A stretch of DNA of 64,000 nucleotides from SIG565 sp045590755 (GCA_045590755.1 JAZNRP010000024.1:153444-217443), one strand, 5' to 3'. Shown: positions 1 to 7,447, numbered from the stretch's first letter. The notes: generated by a model from the sequence alone, not told the origin. Made by a program: numbers and translations.

Positions 1-1
1 C

Positions 2-67
2 AGCGATGCGATGATGACGAGGATTGAAAATGGTAAGATTATCTTCGATTTGGAGGGGTTGGAATGA
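2..67 (+). CDS. 3' end of an unidentified gene (partial)
   Basis: An open frame enters from the left edge and ends at TGA 65-67, leaving 21 codons ending in DLEGLE. The stop overlaps the ATG of the next gene (ATGA), and that gene's GGAGGGG ribosome site lies inside this frame. Such coupling is typical of this segment. Too little remains to name a family. Confidence 0.5.
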   Translation, partial: SDAMMTRIENGKIIFDLEGLE

Positions 68-363
68 GCGAAGTAATTGTTTCGTTTAAGAGAAAAGTCG
101 ATAAAATCAAAGCGTATTCGGACCTGTACTGCAATGAGGATGGAAACCCGATAGTATTCAGGTGCCGCCAAGACGCTGTCGAGCGTTTGAAACGTGACGG
201 CGTTACCGATGAGCAGATGAGCAGGATGTGGTTCGTCAGTTGTATCGGAAGATGTTTCCGATGCGGCGGACCTTTGTTCCCGAGTTTTCTGCCTGACTAT
301 ACGAGCCAATGTTTTAACTGCGATGAAGATTTTTACGGAATTGAGCAGAAAACAAAGGCTTAG
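64..363 (+). CDS. Small zinc-ribbon protein, unknown function
   Basis: The 99-residue product has two CxxC knuckles, CFRC at residues 64-67 and CFNC at 83-86, which fits a C-terminal four-cysteine zinc ribbon. The N-terminal half carries no recognised motif. The start is fixed by GGAGGGG eight bases upstream. The stop codon begins an 18-base motif that recurs at 14852. Function is unknown; a nucleic-acid or protein contact role is only a guess from the fold. Confidence 0.75.
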   Translation: MSEVIVSFKRKVDKIKAYSDLYCNEDGNPIVFRCRQDAVERLKRDGVTDEQMSRMWFVSCIGRCFRCGGPLFPSFLPDYTSQCFNCDEDFYGIEQKTKA

Positions 364-440
364 GAGCCATTTCTACGGGCTGTAGCTTACCTACATTCAT
401 TCGGATATTTTCTATCCGATTTAGGAGACATTTTTTCAGA
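361..440 (+). repeat. Recurring leader element, copy 1
   Basis: Positions 361-378 (TAGGAGCCATTTCTACGG) are identical to 14852-14869. Downstream comes a perfect hairpin (CGGATA at 403-408 with TATCCG at 414-419) and then TTTAGGAGACATTTTTT. The second copy has the same layout: motif, hairpin, then TTTTAGGTGACCTTTT. The stretch sits between genes, directly before the ribosome site of the gene at 454. It may be a cis-acting RNA element. Confidence 0.5.
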
Positions 441-453
441 AAGGTTGTTTGAT

Positions 454-786
454 ATGAAGTTAGTTGAAATGAATTCAGAGCAGGTCGCTCAAATATTGTT
501 CGACCACGATGAGACCGAGAAGAAAGTCGAGTTCTACATCAGCCTGAACCCCATCACGAACGAAGGCGAGGGTGCTTGTTTGCTGAAAGTCATCAGTATT
601 GCAGATGACGTAACAGTAGTCGGCAACTATTACGGAGGTGGATTGCCGTTCCTCTACGATATGACACGAGACGAGGAACCTACCGAACTTGCCGCCGCCC
701 TCCACGATTATTTCGAGGACATTGGTGCAGGTGTAGAGGTGTATGTTGAGGTAGAAGACGAAGAAAAGATGCCGATTGGTAATTGA
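454..786 (+). CDS. Hypothetical acidic protein
   Basis: The 110-residue product is acidic (EDEEK near the end) and has no recognised domain. I choose ATG 454 over the in-frame TTG 445 because AGAAAGG at 438-444 is correctly spaced for 454. It is followed by a hairpin (811-835) and then promoter P1, so it closes the first small transcription unit. Confidence 0.65.
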   Translation: MKLVEMNSEQVAQILFDHDETEKKVEFYISLNPITNEGEGACLLKVISIADDVTVVGNYYGGGLPFLYDMTRDEEPTELAAALHDYFEDIGAGVEVYVEVEDEEKMPIGN

Positions 787-808
787 TAGCATAGAACCAT
801 AAGAAAAA

Positions 809-837
809 GCCGCCTAAAAACAGCAGTTTTAGGCGAC
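809..837. terminator. Stem-loop downstream of the 454-786 gene
   Basis: CGCCTAAAA (811-819) pairs with TTTTAGGCG (827-835). The + strand lacks a good T run after the stem. On the - strand the stem is followed by CTTTTTC, so efficiency for the + transcript is uncertain. Confidence 0.5.
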
Positions 838-848
838 TTGTATCGGTT

Positions 849-880
849 TGTAAAAATCAACGAAAACATTGATTTTTTAC
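849..880. repeat. AT-rich inverted repeat upstream of promoter P1
   Basis: GTAAAAATCAA (from 850) is matched by TTGATTTTTTAC (ending 880). The repeat lies just upstream of the -35 box at 891. It could be a terminator stem of the preceding unit or a binding site; neither can be settled from sequence. Confidence 0.35.
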
Positions 881-890
881 GAAAAATCTA

Positions 891-945
891 TTGACTTAGG
901 CGGTAGGTGTTGTAAGATAAGTATGTAGGATAAATCATATCCTAC
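891..945 (+). promoter_or_regulatory. Promoter P1 with palindromic operator candidate
   Basis: TTGACT (891-896), a 16-base spacer and TAAGAT (913-918) form a vegetative-type promoter. The block TAGGCGGTAGGT-TTGTAAGATAAGTAT recurs almost unchanged at promoter P3 (11496). Just downstream, GTAGGATA (925-932) and TATCCTAC (938-945) form a perfect inverted repeat with a 5-base spacer, placed where a repressor would block initiation. Confidence 0.65.
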
Positions 946-978
946 CGCATTATTTCATAACCGCAGGAGGTGTCGAAT

Positions 979-1152
979 TTGGAAAACGAGGTTGATATTA
1001 TGACCGTGAAAGAAATTGCCCGGCTTTCGGATTGGCTGACAGCCAAGGGGCACACACCGGAAGAAATTATTGATTGTATCCACTACATAGCTCGCACAGA
1101 GCAACAGCCGGACAAAAAGAAATCAGGTTCTCCCACCACTACCAATGACTGA
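979..1152 (+). CDS. Small hypothetical protein
   Basis: TTG 979 is preferred because AGGAGGTG (965-972) sits 6-8 bases upstream; GTG 970 would overlap that site. The product is about 57 residues, with an N-terminal helical segment (VKEIARLSDWL) followed by a TPEEIIDCIHYIA helix. It is the first gene after promoter P1. Its stop lies within a hairpin (1124-1160). ATG 1000 is a possible alternative start. Confidence 0.55.
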   Translation: MENEVDIMTVKEIARLSDWLTAKGHTPEEIIDCIHYIARTEQQPDKKKSGSPTTTND

Positions 1153-1223
1153 AGAACCTGATTAAACCCCACATTCCATAGGGACGGGGCAGGTGAAATT
1201 ATCCTGCGACCTGCTCCGTGCCC
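1124..1223 (+). terminator. Two hairpins between 1152 and 1270
   Basis: CAGGTTCT (1124-1131) pairs with AGAACCTG (1153-1160), spanning the stop codon. A second longer imperfect hairpin pairs GGGACGGGGCAGG (1181-1193) with CCTGCTCCGTGCCC (1210-1223). Neither has a clear T run, so attenuation, mRNA protection or termination are all possible. Confidence 0.4.
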
Positions 1224-1269
1224 TTATCCTATCACAACCGCAGGAGAAAGTCAAGAAAGGAGTTCGATT

Positions 1270-1653
1270 ATGGACTCAACGAAGAATATGGTCGTTCTTC
1301 AAATCGAGAACGACAGCGACCCCGGAACCTATCGCAATCATAGTGAGCACGAAAAGTACGATGATGCGATAAAGGAAATGCACCGTCTGTACGATAGCGG
1401 ACTCGAATTGTTCTATAAGGTGGTGTTACCGGACGGAGATTGGACGGTTTATGCTCCTTGGCAGTTGCAGAAAATCGAGTGCCCTGCTTGTGGCAAAGAG
1501 GTTCGCAGTTTCGATATGGAGCAGACCTACGACTGCCAAGGCATCCCGTACAGAAAGGTTTGTCATAAGTGCAAACGCAGAATTGAAGCGACCGTTGGAT
1601 ATGACGGTCAGTATTACACCGAAGCCGATGAGTGCTTGGATGAAGAATATTGA
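1270..1653 (+). CDS. Zinc-ribbon protein, unknown function
   Basis: The product has 127 residues. The N-terminal part (LQIENDSDPGTYRNHSEHE) looks like a small alpha/beta domain. The C-terminal half has CPAC (71-74) and CHKC (98-101), spaced as a four-cysteine zinc ribbon. The start is preceded by AAAGGAG. It is followed 11 bases later by the gene at 1665 and probably shares its transcript. No family name can be assigned with confidence. Confidence 0.75.
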   Translation: MDSTKNMVVLQIENDSDPGTYRNHSEHEKYDDAIKEMHRLYDSGLELFYKVVLPDGDWTVYAPWQLQKIECPACGKEVRSFDMEQTYDCQGIPYRKVCHKCKRRIEATVGYDGQYYTEADECLDEEY

Positions 1654-1664
1654 GGTGAACCGAT

Positions 1665-2369
1665 ATGAAGTTTGCAACAGCAGAGCAGATGCTCGAATTT
1701 ATCAATGACGGCAATGACCTATATAGCCCGAAAGCAGAGATTTATGTGTTCGGTTACAACGATGCGGGTTCGATTGCCACCTACAGTATCTCGGAGGAAG
1801 AAGCGAAAAGACTGTCGAACAGAGTCAAGAGCGGAGACGAAGATTATTGGTCCGCTTTCCTCGGAGTTGGCGGCGAGATTTGGGATGACCCTTCGCACGA
1901 ATGTTATAAAGAGGGGCAGGTATCCAACCTCGATAGATGCAGTCAACTGCTTGAACACGAGGATTGGGTGTTGACAAAGCACTATCTCGGAGATGGTATC
2001 TACCTGAAAGTCGAGATTACCGTAGAACTCACGCAACAAGATGTTGACGACATTATGTGCGGAGCCTTGGAGGGCGGCATTACCTATTGGTGTAATGATG
2101 CCGAGGTGGTAGAAGATAAATACTTCGGAGAATTTGCAAGCGAGCAGATTTCGAGGGGCGGTAGTTTACGACTCCACGACTCCGAAGAAGATAAGACCTA
2201 CGTACTTGACCTCGAAAAGTTTATAAACGGGTTCAAAATTTGGTTCTCGAAAGGTTACGACCTATACGGAGCAGTTAAAACAGGAAAAATAGACTGTTGT
2301 AACATTGATGCAGGGTGTGCAGACGGCATCGTTCAATGTGCCCTGTTCGGAGACATTATCTACGGATGA
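1665..2369 (+). CDS. Hypothetical protein, 234 aa
   Basis: GAGGTG overlapping the previous stop serves as ribosome site. The protein is acidic and soluble with no membrane segment or signal peptide. Short aromatic-rich segments (TYWCND, FKIWFSKGYDLYGAV) and a C-terminal Cys cluster (DCCNIDAGCADGIVQC) stand out. I recall similar proteins on clostridial elements but cannot name a domain. The next gene begins 10 bases downstream. Confidence 0.65.
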   Translation: MKFATAEQMLEFINDGNDLYSPKAEIYVFGYNDAGSIATYSISEEEAKRLSNRVKSGDEDYWSAFLGVGGEIWDDPSHECYKEGQVSNLDRCSQLLEHEDWVLTKHYLGDGIYLKVEITVELTQQDVDDIMCGALEGGITYWCNDAEVVEDKYFGEFASEQISRGGSLRLHDSEEDKTYVLDLEKFINGFKIWFSKGYDLYGAVKTGKIDCCNIDAGCADGIVQCALFGDIIYG

Positions 2370-2379
2370 GGTGAGCAAA

Positions 2380-2703
2380 GTGAAGATTTGGGTAGATGAT
2401 ATTCGCACCGCTCCCGATGGCTTTATTTGGTGTAAATCTACGAATGAAGCGTTATGCCTGATTGTAGATAACATCGAAGACGTTGAGTTTATCGACCTCG
2501 ACCACGATATGGGCGATACATTCGGAGGCGATGCAATCGTTATCCTGAACGAGCTCGAAAGAAAGAGCAGGTTCAACGAAGAGTTTGCAGAGAGTGTAAA
2601 GAAAATCAAGTTCAGGCTCCACTCGGCGAACCCGGTAGGAGTACAGAATATGAGAGCAATCATTCGCAAGAATGGTTGGATTGAGGTGAAACGATATGCT
2701 TAA
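2380..2703 (+). CDS. cREC_REC-type cyclic-phosphate-processing receiver protein
   Basis: The 107-residue product has the hallmarks of the cREC_REC family (PF20274), receiver-like domains predicted to process cyclic phosphates: WVDDIRTAPDGF (residues 4-15), the acidic strand IDLDHDMGD (38-46) and HSANPVG (81-87). GTG 2380 is chosen as start because GATGAGGTGAG is correctly spaced and translation then begins exactly with the family's first strand. The family is linked by computational studies to nucleotide or RNA-end chemistry; activity here is inferred. Its last codons overlap the next gene. Confidence 0.78.
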   Translation: MKIWVDDIRTAPDGFIWCKSTNEALCLIVDNIEDVEFIDLDHDMGDTFGGDAIVILNELERKSRFNEEFAESVKKIKFRLHSANPVGVQNMRAIIRKNGWIEVKRYA

Positions 2704-2959
2704 AGATGAAAAGTTATTGAGCAAAGCAAAGCGTGATTACCTCGGCGGCGGTCGGGTTGCTTTTCAGTTCGGCAATACGACAGTAGTTGCTGAGGAATGG
2801 GTCGAAGATGATGGAACCATCCATCTCCGCCCTCAGCACGGAGAATATTTCAGGCGAAACGGTTGGGCTCAGCTAAGCGAGAGCGAAGTTGCCGCCTACT
2901 GCGAAATGCTCGAAGAAAGATTAAACCGAAAGGAGAAGACAGATGGGTCAGAAGAATAA
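2696..2959 (+). CDS. Hypothetical protein, 87 aa
   Basis: The start overlaps the cREC gene stop by eight bases, so translation is probably coupled. A compact beta-rich core (RVAFQFGNTTVVAEEWVED) is followed by an acidic helix (LSESEVAAYCEMLEERLNRK). No family recognised. It overlaps the gene at 2943. Confidence 0.6.
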   Translation: MLKDEKLLSKAKRDYLGGGRVAFQFGNTTVVAEEWVEDDGTIHLRPQHGEYFRRNGWAQLSESEVAAYCEMLEERLNRKEKTDGSEE

Positions 2960-3284
2960 AAGCAATGTAGCAATCCTATCCGAAAACGCTACCGCAGGGT
3001 ATGAGGTGTTCGAGGAACGGATGCTCAAAATGACAAAAGAGTCGATTTATAACAACGCACACGAAATCCACGCAAAAGTCGAAATTCACGGATACTTATG
3101 CGATTGTGCTGCGGATGATTTGGATGAAGAAGAAATCGAAGTTCTTGTCGGTCTCGGAGTAGAAGTTGTCAAAATTTTGTATGACTATTTTTCAGAAAAA
3201 GACGACGCTTCGATTATGTATTACTCAGACATCACCGATTGGGTTCGTGATTTCTGTGCGGAGGCAGCCAATGTCGAACCGTAA
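2943..3284 (+). CDS. DUF3848-like helical protein
   Basis: The C-terminal two thirds (ESIYNNAHEIHAKVEIHGYL, then LDEEEIEVLVGLG, then LYDYFSE) follow the helix pattern of the DUF3848 family common on clostridial elements. The same pattern appears in the gene at 11575 (IIYRSYQTVCKREIVQVIE, EQIEVLIRNGG, LYDCYLD), so the two look like paralogues within one element. AAAGGAG precedes the start. Function of the family is not known to me. Confidence 0.6.
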   Translation: MGQKNKSNVAILSENATAGYEVFEERMLKMTKESIYNNAHEIHAKVEIHGYLCDCAADDLDEEEIEVLVGLGVEVVKILYDYFSEKDDASIMYYSDITDWVRDFCAEAANVEP

Positions 3285-3678
3285 AAGCAGTAAGGCGAAG
3301 AAATACAGCAAGGGCGGGCACATCCTGTCAATGGATGAGTTCGTAAAGCAGGAGTTCGTATTCTTGAACGATAAGATTACGCACCGTGGATGGTTTATGT
3401 CGTGGCAGATGAGAATGGCTTACTCTATGCTCGGCGAGAAAGGTCGCATTTTCTACGCCGTAAAGAACGTCAAAGATAAGATTATCTGTAACAGATGCGA
3501 GAAGAAATTTTCGGATAGCGGCGAGCTGAAAAAGTTTGTTGAGTATCACAGAGAAGCGGATGATGTATTCGTCATTGATTACAGACCGGGAATGGAACTC
3601 GATGATAATTGTCAGGTGTTCAACGGGTGTCCGAATTGCAGAACCGATGCCTACCTGATGGATTTGGAGGAAGAATAA
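3271..3678 (+). CDS. Zinc-finger-like protein, 135 aa
   Basis: I start at ATG 3271 (MSNRKSSKAKK), preceded by GGAGGC, not at the upstream in-frame candidate, which would run through the previous gene. The basic N-terminus is followed by CNRC (73-76) and CPNC (120-123), a probable zinc site. The stop overlaps the next ATG (TAATG). A nucleic-acid contact is plausible from the basic tail plus zinc knuckles. Confidence 0.7.
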   Translation: MSNRKSSKAKKYSKGGHILSMDEFVKQEFVFLNDKITHRGWFMSWQMRMAYSMLGEKGRIFYAVKNVKDKIICNRCEKKFSDSGELKKFVEYHREADDVFVIDYRPGMELDDNCQVFNGCPNCRTDAYLMDLEEE

Positions 3679-3866
3679 TGGCAGTTTTCTATTTGAGAGA
3701 TAACACAGGAGCCATCCTGAACCAAGACGAGTACGATAATGTCCCCCATCATAACCCGATGTTCGACAATTACCGTATCCTCGGCGAGTTCAAGGATAAA
3801 TCAGAAGCAAGGCGATACTACCATCAGGTGTATCTGCCACAGAAAGAAAAGGAGGACAAGAAATGA
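3678..3866 (+). CDS. Small hypothetical protein, 62 aa
   Basis: Starts at ATG 3678 after TTGGAGGAAGAATA and is translationally coupled to the gene before it. It consists of one beta-rich segment (FYLRDNTGAILNQDEYDN) followed by a helix (KSEARRYYHQVYL) and a Lys/Glu tail. No family recognised. Confidence 0.6.
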   Translation: MAVFYLRDNTGAILNQDEYDNVPHHNPMFDNYRILGEFKDKSEARRYYHQVYLPQKEKEDKK

Positions 3867-4144
3867 CCCGAGAGACTTTTGAAGCGATTTTGACCGCTAT
3901 TAAAAACAATGTGAACCCCACGTACAACAGGAAAATCCACATCGTTACGAACACCGTCCTCGGATGTGGTGGATATTCCACCTCGCAACAGACGTTCGAT
4001 GTCGGATGTGAGAGTATCGAGATGGAGAGCGGGTATATCAAGTTTCACGTTCAAGAAGCAATCACCGGACTCTTGCAATACGATGCGGATGTTTACCTGC
4101 CATACGAAAACATAGCATTTGTTTTCGATGGTACAAGACGATAA
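3863..4144 (+). CDS. Hypothetical protein, 93 aa
   Basis: ATG 3863 lies inside the end of the previous gene with AAAGGAGGAC upstream. The product opens with a helix (ETFEAILTAIKNN) and continues as beta strands (RKIHIVTNTVLG, GYIKFHVQEA). No known domain recognised. Confidence 0.6.
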   Translation: MTRETFEAILTAIKNNVNPTYNRKIHIVTNTVLGCGGYSTSQQTFDVGCESIEMESGYIKFHVQEAITGLLQYDADVYLPYENIAFVFDGTRR

Positions 4145-4159
4145 AATAGGAGGCCCGAT

Positions 4160-4405
4160 ATGTGTTATATCAGATTATCAGACTGTGATGGCGTGACCGT
4201 AATTCTCGCCACCGATAAAGAGTTGACCTACGGAGATGTTGACCGTATCCGCAACATTGCGGTTGATGTTAAGTTCCCGAACGGAGAAATGCGTGAGGAT
4301 GAGTGGCAGTTCGATGAGCTCGTAGATGAAATCGTCGAGAAATGCAAGACTGACCTTGACATCGAGTTCGGCATCGTGGCTCCCGATTACGTTTTGGAGA
4401 TTTAG
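4160..4405 (+). CDS. Hypothetical acidic protein, 81 aa
   Basis: TAGGAGGCC precedes the start. The sequence is strongly acidic, with a predicted beta-beta-alpha start (CYIRLSDCDGVTVILATDKEL) and a helical acidic middle (FDELVDEIVEKCK). Nothing identifies a function. Confidence 0.6.
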   Translation: MCYIRLSDCDGVTVILATDKELTYGDVDRIRNIAVDVKFPNGEMREDEWQFDELVDEIVEKCKTDLDIEFGIVAPDYVLEI

Positions 4406-4416
4406 GGGGTGCAGCT

Positions 4417-4803
4417 ATGAGTACAAGAGCGATTATAGGTGCCCTGAGACCCGATGACACCGTTCTCGGTGTTTGGCAATGGAATGATGGCGAAGGGCTA
4501 CTGCCTTTGTTGGAAGAAAACTTCAGAACCATTGGCGAACTTTCGCCCTTGCTAAGTCTCGGCGTTATCAACCTGATATGTGACGATGAAGCATCCCACG
4601 AACTTATGGATTGGCAATGGAAACGTGGTTTAGCAAATGAGGGGGTTTGGCACCATTTCGGAAATGCTCACGCTTATCAATGCAACGACTACCGAGGAAG
4701 TAAGCCGACCCTATACCGAAACGTTGACGAAGCCGCAGGGCAGGACATCAACTGCCTGTATTTGTTCGATATGAAAACGTTTAGTTGGTCGGTCGTCAAA
4801 TAG
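4417..4803 (+). CDS. Phage-type hypothetical protein (STRAIIGAL family)
   Basis: The 128-residue product begins MSTRAIIGALRPDDTVLGVW followed by WNDG, a pattern I associate with a widespread but uncharacterised phage protein; that link is from memory. It is rich in Trp and His (MDWQWKRG, VWHHFGNAH). GGGGGTG gives a good ribosome site. The next gene starts 11 bases on. Confidence 0.65.
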   Translation: MSTRAIIGALRPDDTVLGVWQWNDGEGLLPLLEENFRTIGELSPLLSLGVINLICDDEASHELMDWQWKRGLANEGVWHHFGNAHAYQCNDYRGSKPTLYRNVDEAAGQDINCLYLFDMKTFSWSVVK

Positions 4804-4813
4804 GAGGTGCGAT

Positions 4814-5122
4814 GTGGCTGAATTTGATAAAAACGCTATTGTTGTCGCTGACCTCGACCCATTGATGCCGAGTTACAACGTTGTGGACGAACACGGAAGA
4901 ACTATCGGAGAAAAATCAGAACTGTTTGGACGCTTGAAGCCACAGTACGCAAAAGATGGTCGCCCATTGCAAAGGGGAAGATGGACCTTTGAAAGCCGTC
5001 AGTACAAAGCTGACCCGCCTTGGTTCAAATTCGAGGTCATTCGTATTGATAAATTGGGCGGAGGCGTTACAATTCACGCAAGACCTATTACTCAAAGGGG
5101 GACAGACAATGAAAGCAAGTGA
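4814..5122 (+). CDS. Hypothetical protein with GTG start
   Basis: GTG 4814 follows TAGGAGGTGCGAT. The 102-residue product has a beta-rich N-terminus (AIVVADLDPLMPSYNVVDE) and basic middle. Its end overlaps the next gene by 14 bases. No family recognised. Confidence 0.6.
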   Translation: MAEFDKNAIVVADLDPLMPSYNVVDEHGRTIGEKSELFGRLKPQYAKDGRPLQRGRWTFESRQYKADPPWFKFEVIRIDKLGGGVTIHARPITQRGTDNESK

Positions 5123-5300
5123 ACTGATTAAGCAGTTGCAGGACTGCATAGAAAAGGTTGGAGATTGTCCCGTTATCGTATTCAACGCTGATACAGGAAA
5201 CACAAATTGGAATGTGATACAATGTGTTCCTGATACGACAGACGCTTACGGAACGGACTCTACTCCGACCGGATATATTGAAATTTCTGTAGATGATTGA
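5109..5300 (+). CDS. Small hypothetical protein, 63 aa
   Basis: ATG 5109 with AAAGGGGGAC upstream is used; the longer in-frame candidate would run back through the previous gene. The product starts with a helix (KASELIKQLQDCIEKVG) then a strand (CPVIVFNADTG) and an acidic end. This helix-strand start is common in small phage proteins of unknown role. Confidence 0.6.
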   Translation: MKASELIKQLQDCIEKVGDCPVIVFNADTGNTNWNVIQCVPDTTDAYGTDSTPTGYIEISVDD

Positions 5301-5308
5301 GGTGTAAT

Positions 5309-5638
5309 ATGGCAAATCATACAACTGTTATGCACGGGCACCTGACAGACCTTGCAGACTTTCTTCGCAGAACAGGATGGACCATTGAGGAGCCGAAGGG
5401 CGAATACGAGGTGCTACGAGCTCGTAAGCCCGGATACCCTCGACCGCTATTGGTTCACGACCGCACATCAGGCGGTTGCGGATACAGCATTGACGAGCGT
5501 GATATAAAAGTTTACCGTAAATGGTACAGCGACCGTCGTAAAAGAGGGGCTGTTCAGCCTCATCTCCACCTGAACGATGCAGAGCGAGAGGAAAACGAAC
5601 AGGTCATAAGGGGCTGTCAAATCAAAATAAAACCGTAA
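5309..5638 (+). CDS. Phage-type hypothetical basic protein, 109 aa
   Basis: Starts at ATG 5309 after TTGAGGTGTAAT. Conserved-looking segments are DLADFLRRTGW, LRARKPGYPRPLLVHDR and CGYSIDERDIKVYRKW. I recall this last pattern in uncharacterised phage proteins. It lies two genes upstream of no obvious antitoxin; it does not resemble a MazE or other antitoxin, although it precedes the MazF gene. Confidence 0.62.
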   Translation: MANHTTVMHGHLTDLADFLRRTGWTIEEPKGEYEVLRARKPGYPRPLLVHDRTSGGCGYSIDERDIKVYRKWYSDRRKRGAVQPHLHLNDAEREENEQVIRGCQIKIKP

Positions 5639-5735
5639 GGCTCGTTCCTTGCGGTCTCAGGCATACAAGTTCCTACCTAAAAAGAAAAACGCCGTAAAAG
5701 GCGAAATTTAAGCCAATATGAAAGGATTGATAAAG

Positions 5736-6283
5736 ATGTCAAAGACTTGGGAGATTAAACGAGGGGATGTTTTCTACATATACAAGTTCGGGAGCACCAC
5801 CGGGAGCGAGCAGGAGTCGGGTCGCCCTGCGGTAATTGTATCGAACGATGAAAACAATAAGCACTCAGCCACCGTTGAAGTTGTTTACCTCACCACGAAG
5901 CCGAAGACCGTGTTACCTACGCACGTCAAGGTCAAGGCTACTGCCGTAGAGAGCACCGTTCTCTGCGAACAGATTACGAGCGTTGCGATAGAACGCCTCG
6001 GCGATTTCATTGGATGCTGCAACGAGGCGGAAATGGAGCAAATCGACAAGGCTCTCGCCGTATCAATCGGCTTGGACCTCGCAGAAAAGACCGAGAAAGC
6101 AGAAATGCCCGAAAAAGTTGCGGGGGGGGTACGCCTATCAACCTATCTGTTACAATGCCTGCTCCTGCATCGCCTGAGCACCGCTCCGATGAGAGTGCAG
6201 AGCTGTTAAAGGTACAGATAGAGCGTGATACCTACAAGGCGATGTATGAGTCCCTGTTACAACGCCTTGTACCTGTAAAATGA
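5736..6283 (+). pseudogene. PemK/MazF-family toxin, frameshifted at a G8 run
   Basis: The N-terminal part has the MazF fold signatures: KRGDVFYI, the GRPAVIVSND loop, VVYLTTKPK and the strand with LCEQITSV. MazF proteins are sequence-specific endoribonucleases that cut mRNA. The start ATG 5736 follows GAAAGGA. After residue 129 the frame enters a run of eight G (6122-6129). In this frame it ends at 6209 with an unlikely tail; the neighbouring frame continues to 6283 with a typical coiled-coil end (ELLKVQIERDTYKAMYESLL). Nine G would restore one continuous reading frame. Sequencing error, slippage-based phase variation or -1 frameshifting are all possible. No antitoxin is adjacent. Confidence 0.75.
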
Positions 6284-6284
6284 T

Positions 6285-6677
6285 ATGGATGAGAAATACA
6301 GTATTTACAGTAAGTTCAATTTAGAACAGCATAAGAAGACGTTCGTGAACTATCTTGAAGTAATCGTTCTCGAAGACGGTACGGTGCAATACGCCATACC
6401 GTCTCATCAAGAAGCGGGCATCCGCCTTGCTTGTCAGAAGCTCGGCGTGGACCGTAAAACGCTGAACGATATGTGTCCCCGGGAATATTGGTTCGATTTC
6501 CTGAATTGGTTATCAATGATTTCGGGTGTTATGTTCGTGTGGAACGAATTCGTTATGGTAAACGAACCTACACGGAAACAAATTGCTATACTGAAGAAAA
6601 TGAAGATGAGCGGAGTTTACAAAGGAACAATTCCGTTGATTTCCGCAACGAAAGGAGAAAAACAAAAGAATGGTTGA
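6285..6677 (+). CDS. Phage-type hypothetical protein, 130 aa
   Basis: Starts two bases after the MazF-related stop. The sequence has a helical N-terminal segment, a strand (VQYAIPSHQEAGIRLACQKLG) and a hydrophobic middle with FDFLNWLSMISGVMFVWNEF. That hydrophobic stretch resembles a buried core more than a membrane helix. No domain assigned. Its end overlaps the start of the promoter region of the XRE gene. Confidence 0.6.
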   Translation: MDEKYSIYSKFNLEQHKKTFVNYLEVIVLEDGTVQYAIPSHQEAGIRLACQKLGVDRKTLNDMCPREYWFDFLNWLSMISGVMFVWNEFVMVNEPTRKQIAILKKMKMSGVYKGTIPLISATKGEKQKNG

Positions 6678-6691
6678 TTTCGGCAAAAGTC

Positions 6692-6720
6692 TTGACAATG
6701 TCAACGGTTTGGTGTATGAT
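6692..6720 (+). promoter_or_regulatory. Vegetative promoter for the XRE-type gene
   Basis: TTGACA (6692-6697), 17-base spacer, TATGAT (6715-6720): near-consensus spacing. The spacer contains CGGTTTGGT, close to CCGTTTGGTAATG in the spacer of promoter P2 (7419), which suggests the same regulator may touch both. Confidence 0.65.
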
Positions 6721-6753
6721 GATGTCAATAGCACAATGGATGGAGGTGCAACA

Positions 6754-7251
6754 ATGACATCGAAAGAAGTTTTAGCCGCCGTATTGAAAGCGACAGGCAA
6801 GACGCAGGCAGAAGCCGCAACAAATGTAGGTTGGGTTCCTCAGCAGTTGAGTGCGAGACTCGTTCGTAACTCGCTCCGTGCAGACGAACTCCTTGCTCTG
6901 CTCGAAGGACTTGGTGTTGAACTCAGTTTCACCATCAAGGAAACGGGTGAAAAAGTCAGAACCCACATCAACGGAATGGGTCGTCGTGTAAAAGGAATGG
7001 TTGATAAAGTCATTTACGACACCGCCACTTCGGATGCTCTTGCTAACAATTTCTACGCCGATGGCGTAAATGAATATACGGATGGCAAGGCTCTCGAACT
7101 GTATATCGACCGTGAAGGACGCTATTTCTTCGCCGAATACTCGAATTGGGAGGGTACGAAAGACCGTATCAGCCCCGTTTCCGGCAAGGATGCTGCGGCG
7201 TTCATCGAGAAGTACGGAACCGAGATTGACAAGCGACCGAAAACTGAATAA
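6754..7251 (+). CDS. XRE-type helix-turn-helix protein
   Basis: ATG 6754 is chosen because GGAGGTG lies eight bases upstream and the first residues then begin the HTH. The N-terminal ~65 residues fit an XRE-type domain (EVLAAVLKATGKTQAEAATN, then VPQQLSARL as recognition region, then ELLALLEGLGVELSF). The remaining ~100 residues are of unknown fold. It has its own promoter and terminator, so it may be a regulator of the element acting on the shared palindromes near promoters P2 and P3; this is inference. Confidence 0.7.
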   Translation: MTSKEVLAAVLKATGKTQAEAATNVGWVPQQLSARLVRNSLRADELLALLEGLGVELSFTIKETGEKVRTHINGMGRRVKGMVDKVIYDTATSDALANNFYADGVNEYTDGKALELYIDREGRYFFAEYSNWEGTKDRISPVSGKDAAAFIEKYGTEIDKRPKTE

Positions 7252-7265
7252 GTAAGAACGAAGTT

Positions 7266-7304
7266 CCCTCTTGGGCGTAAAGCCTGAGAGGGATTTTTCT
7301 TTTT
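7266..7304 (+). terminator. Intrinsic terminator
   Basis: CCCTCTTGGGC (7266-7276) pairs with GCCTGAGAGGG (7282-7292), followed by ATTTTTCTTTTT. It ends the XRE transcript and isolates it from promoter P2. Confidence 0.85.
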
Positions 7305-7418
7305 GTCAGAAAAGTCCCCCACTCCCTATCGGCAAGGGGAGATATTGACGGCTTTCATTAAGAAATCTACGAAACCGAATATTTTAAGAAAATATTTTGA
7401 AAAATCTTGAAAAACATA

Positions 7419-7447
7419 TTGACTTTTACCGTTTGGTAATGTAAGAT
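7419..7447 (+). promoter_or_regulatory. Promoter P2 with palindrome in spacer
   Basis: TTGACT (7419-7424), 17-base spacer, TAAGAT (7442-7447). The spacer contains the palindrome TTACC-GTTT-GGTAA (7426-7439), an operator-like position. A second inverted repeat (ATCAAC/GTTGAT, about 7466-7482) lies in the leader. It drives the cluster starting at 7544. Confidence 0.65.

Noticed and set aside
5309..5638. Antitoxin partner for the MazF-like gene
   Set aside because: The upstream gene has no MazE-type or other antitoxin features, and its sequence matches a general phage pattern.
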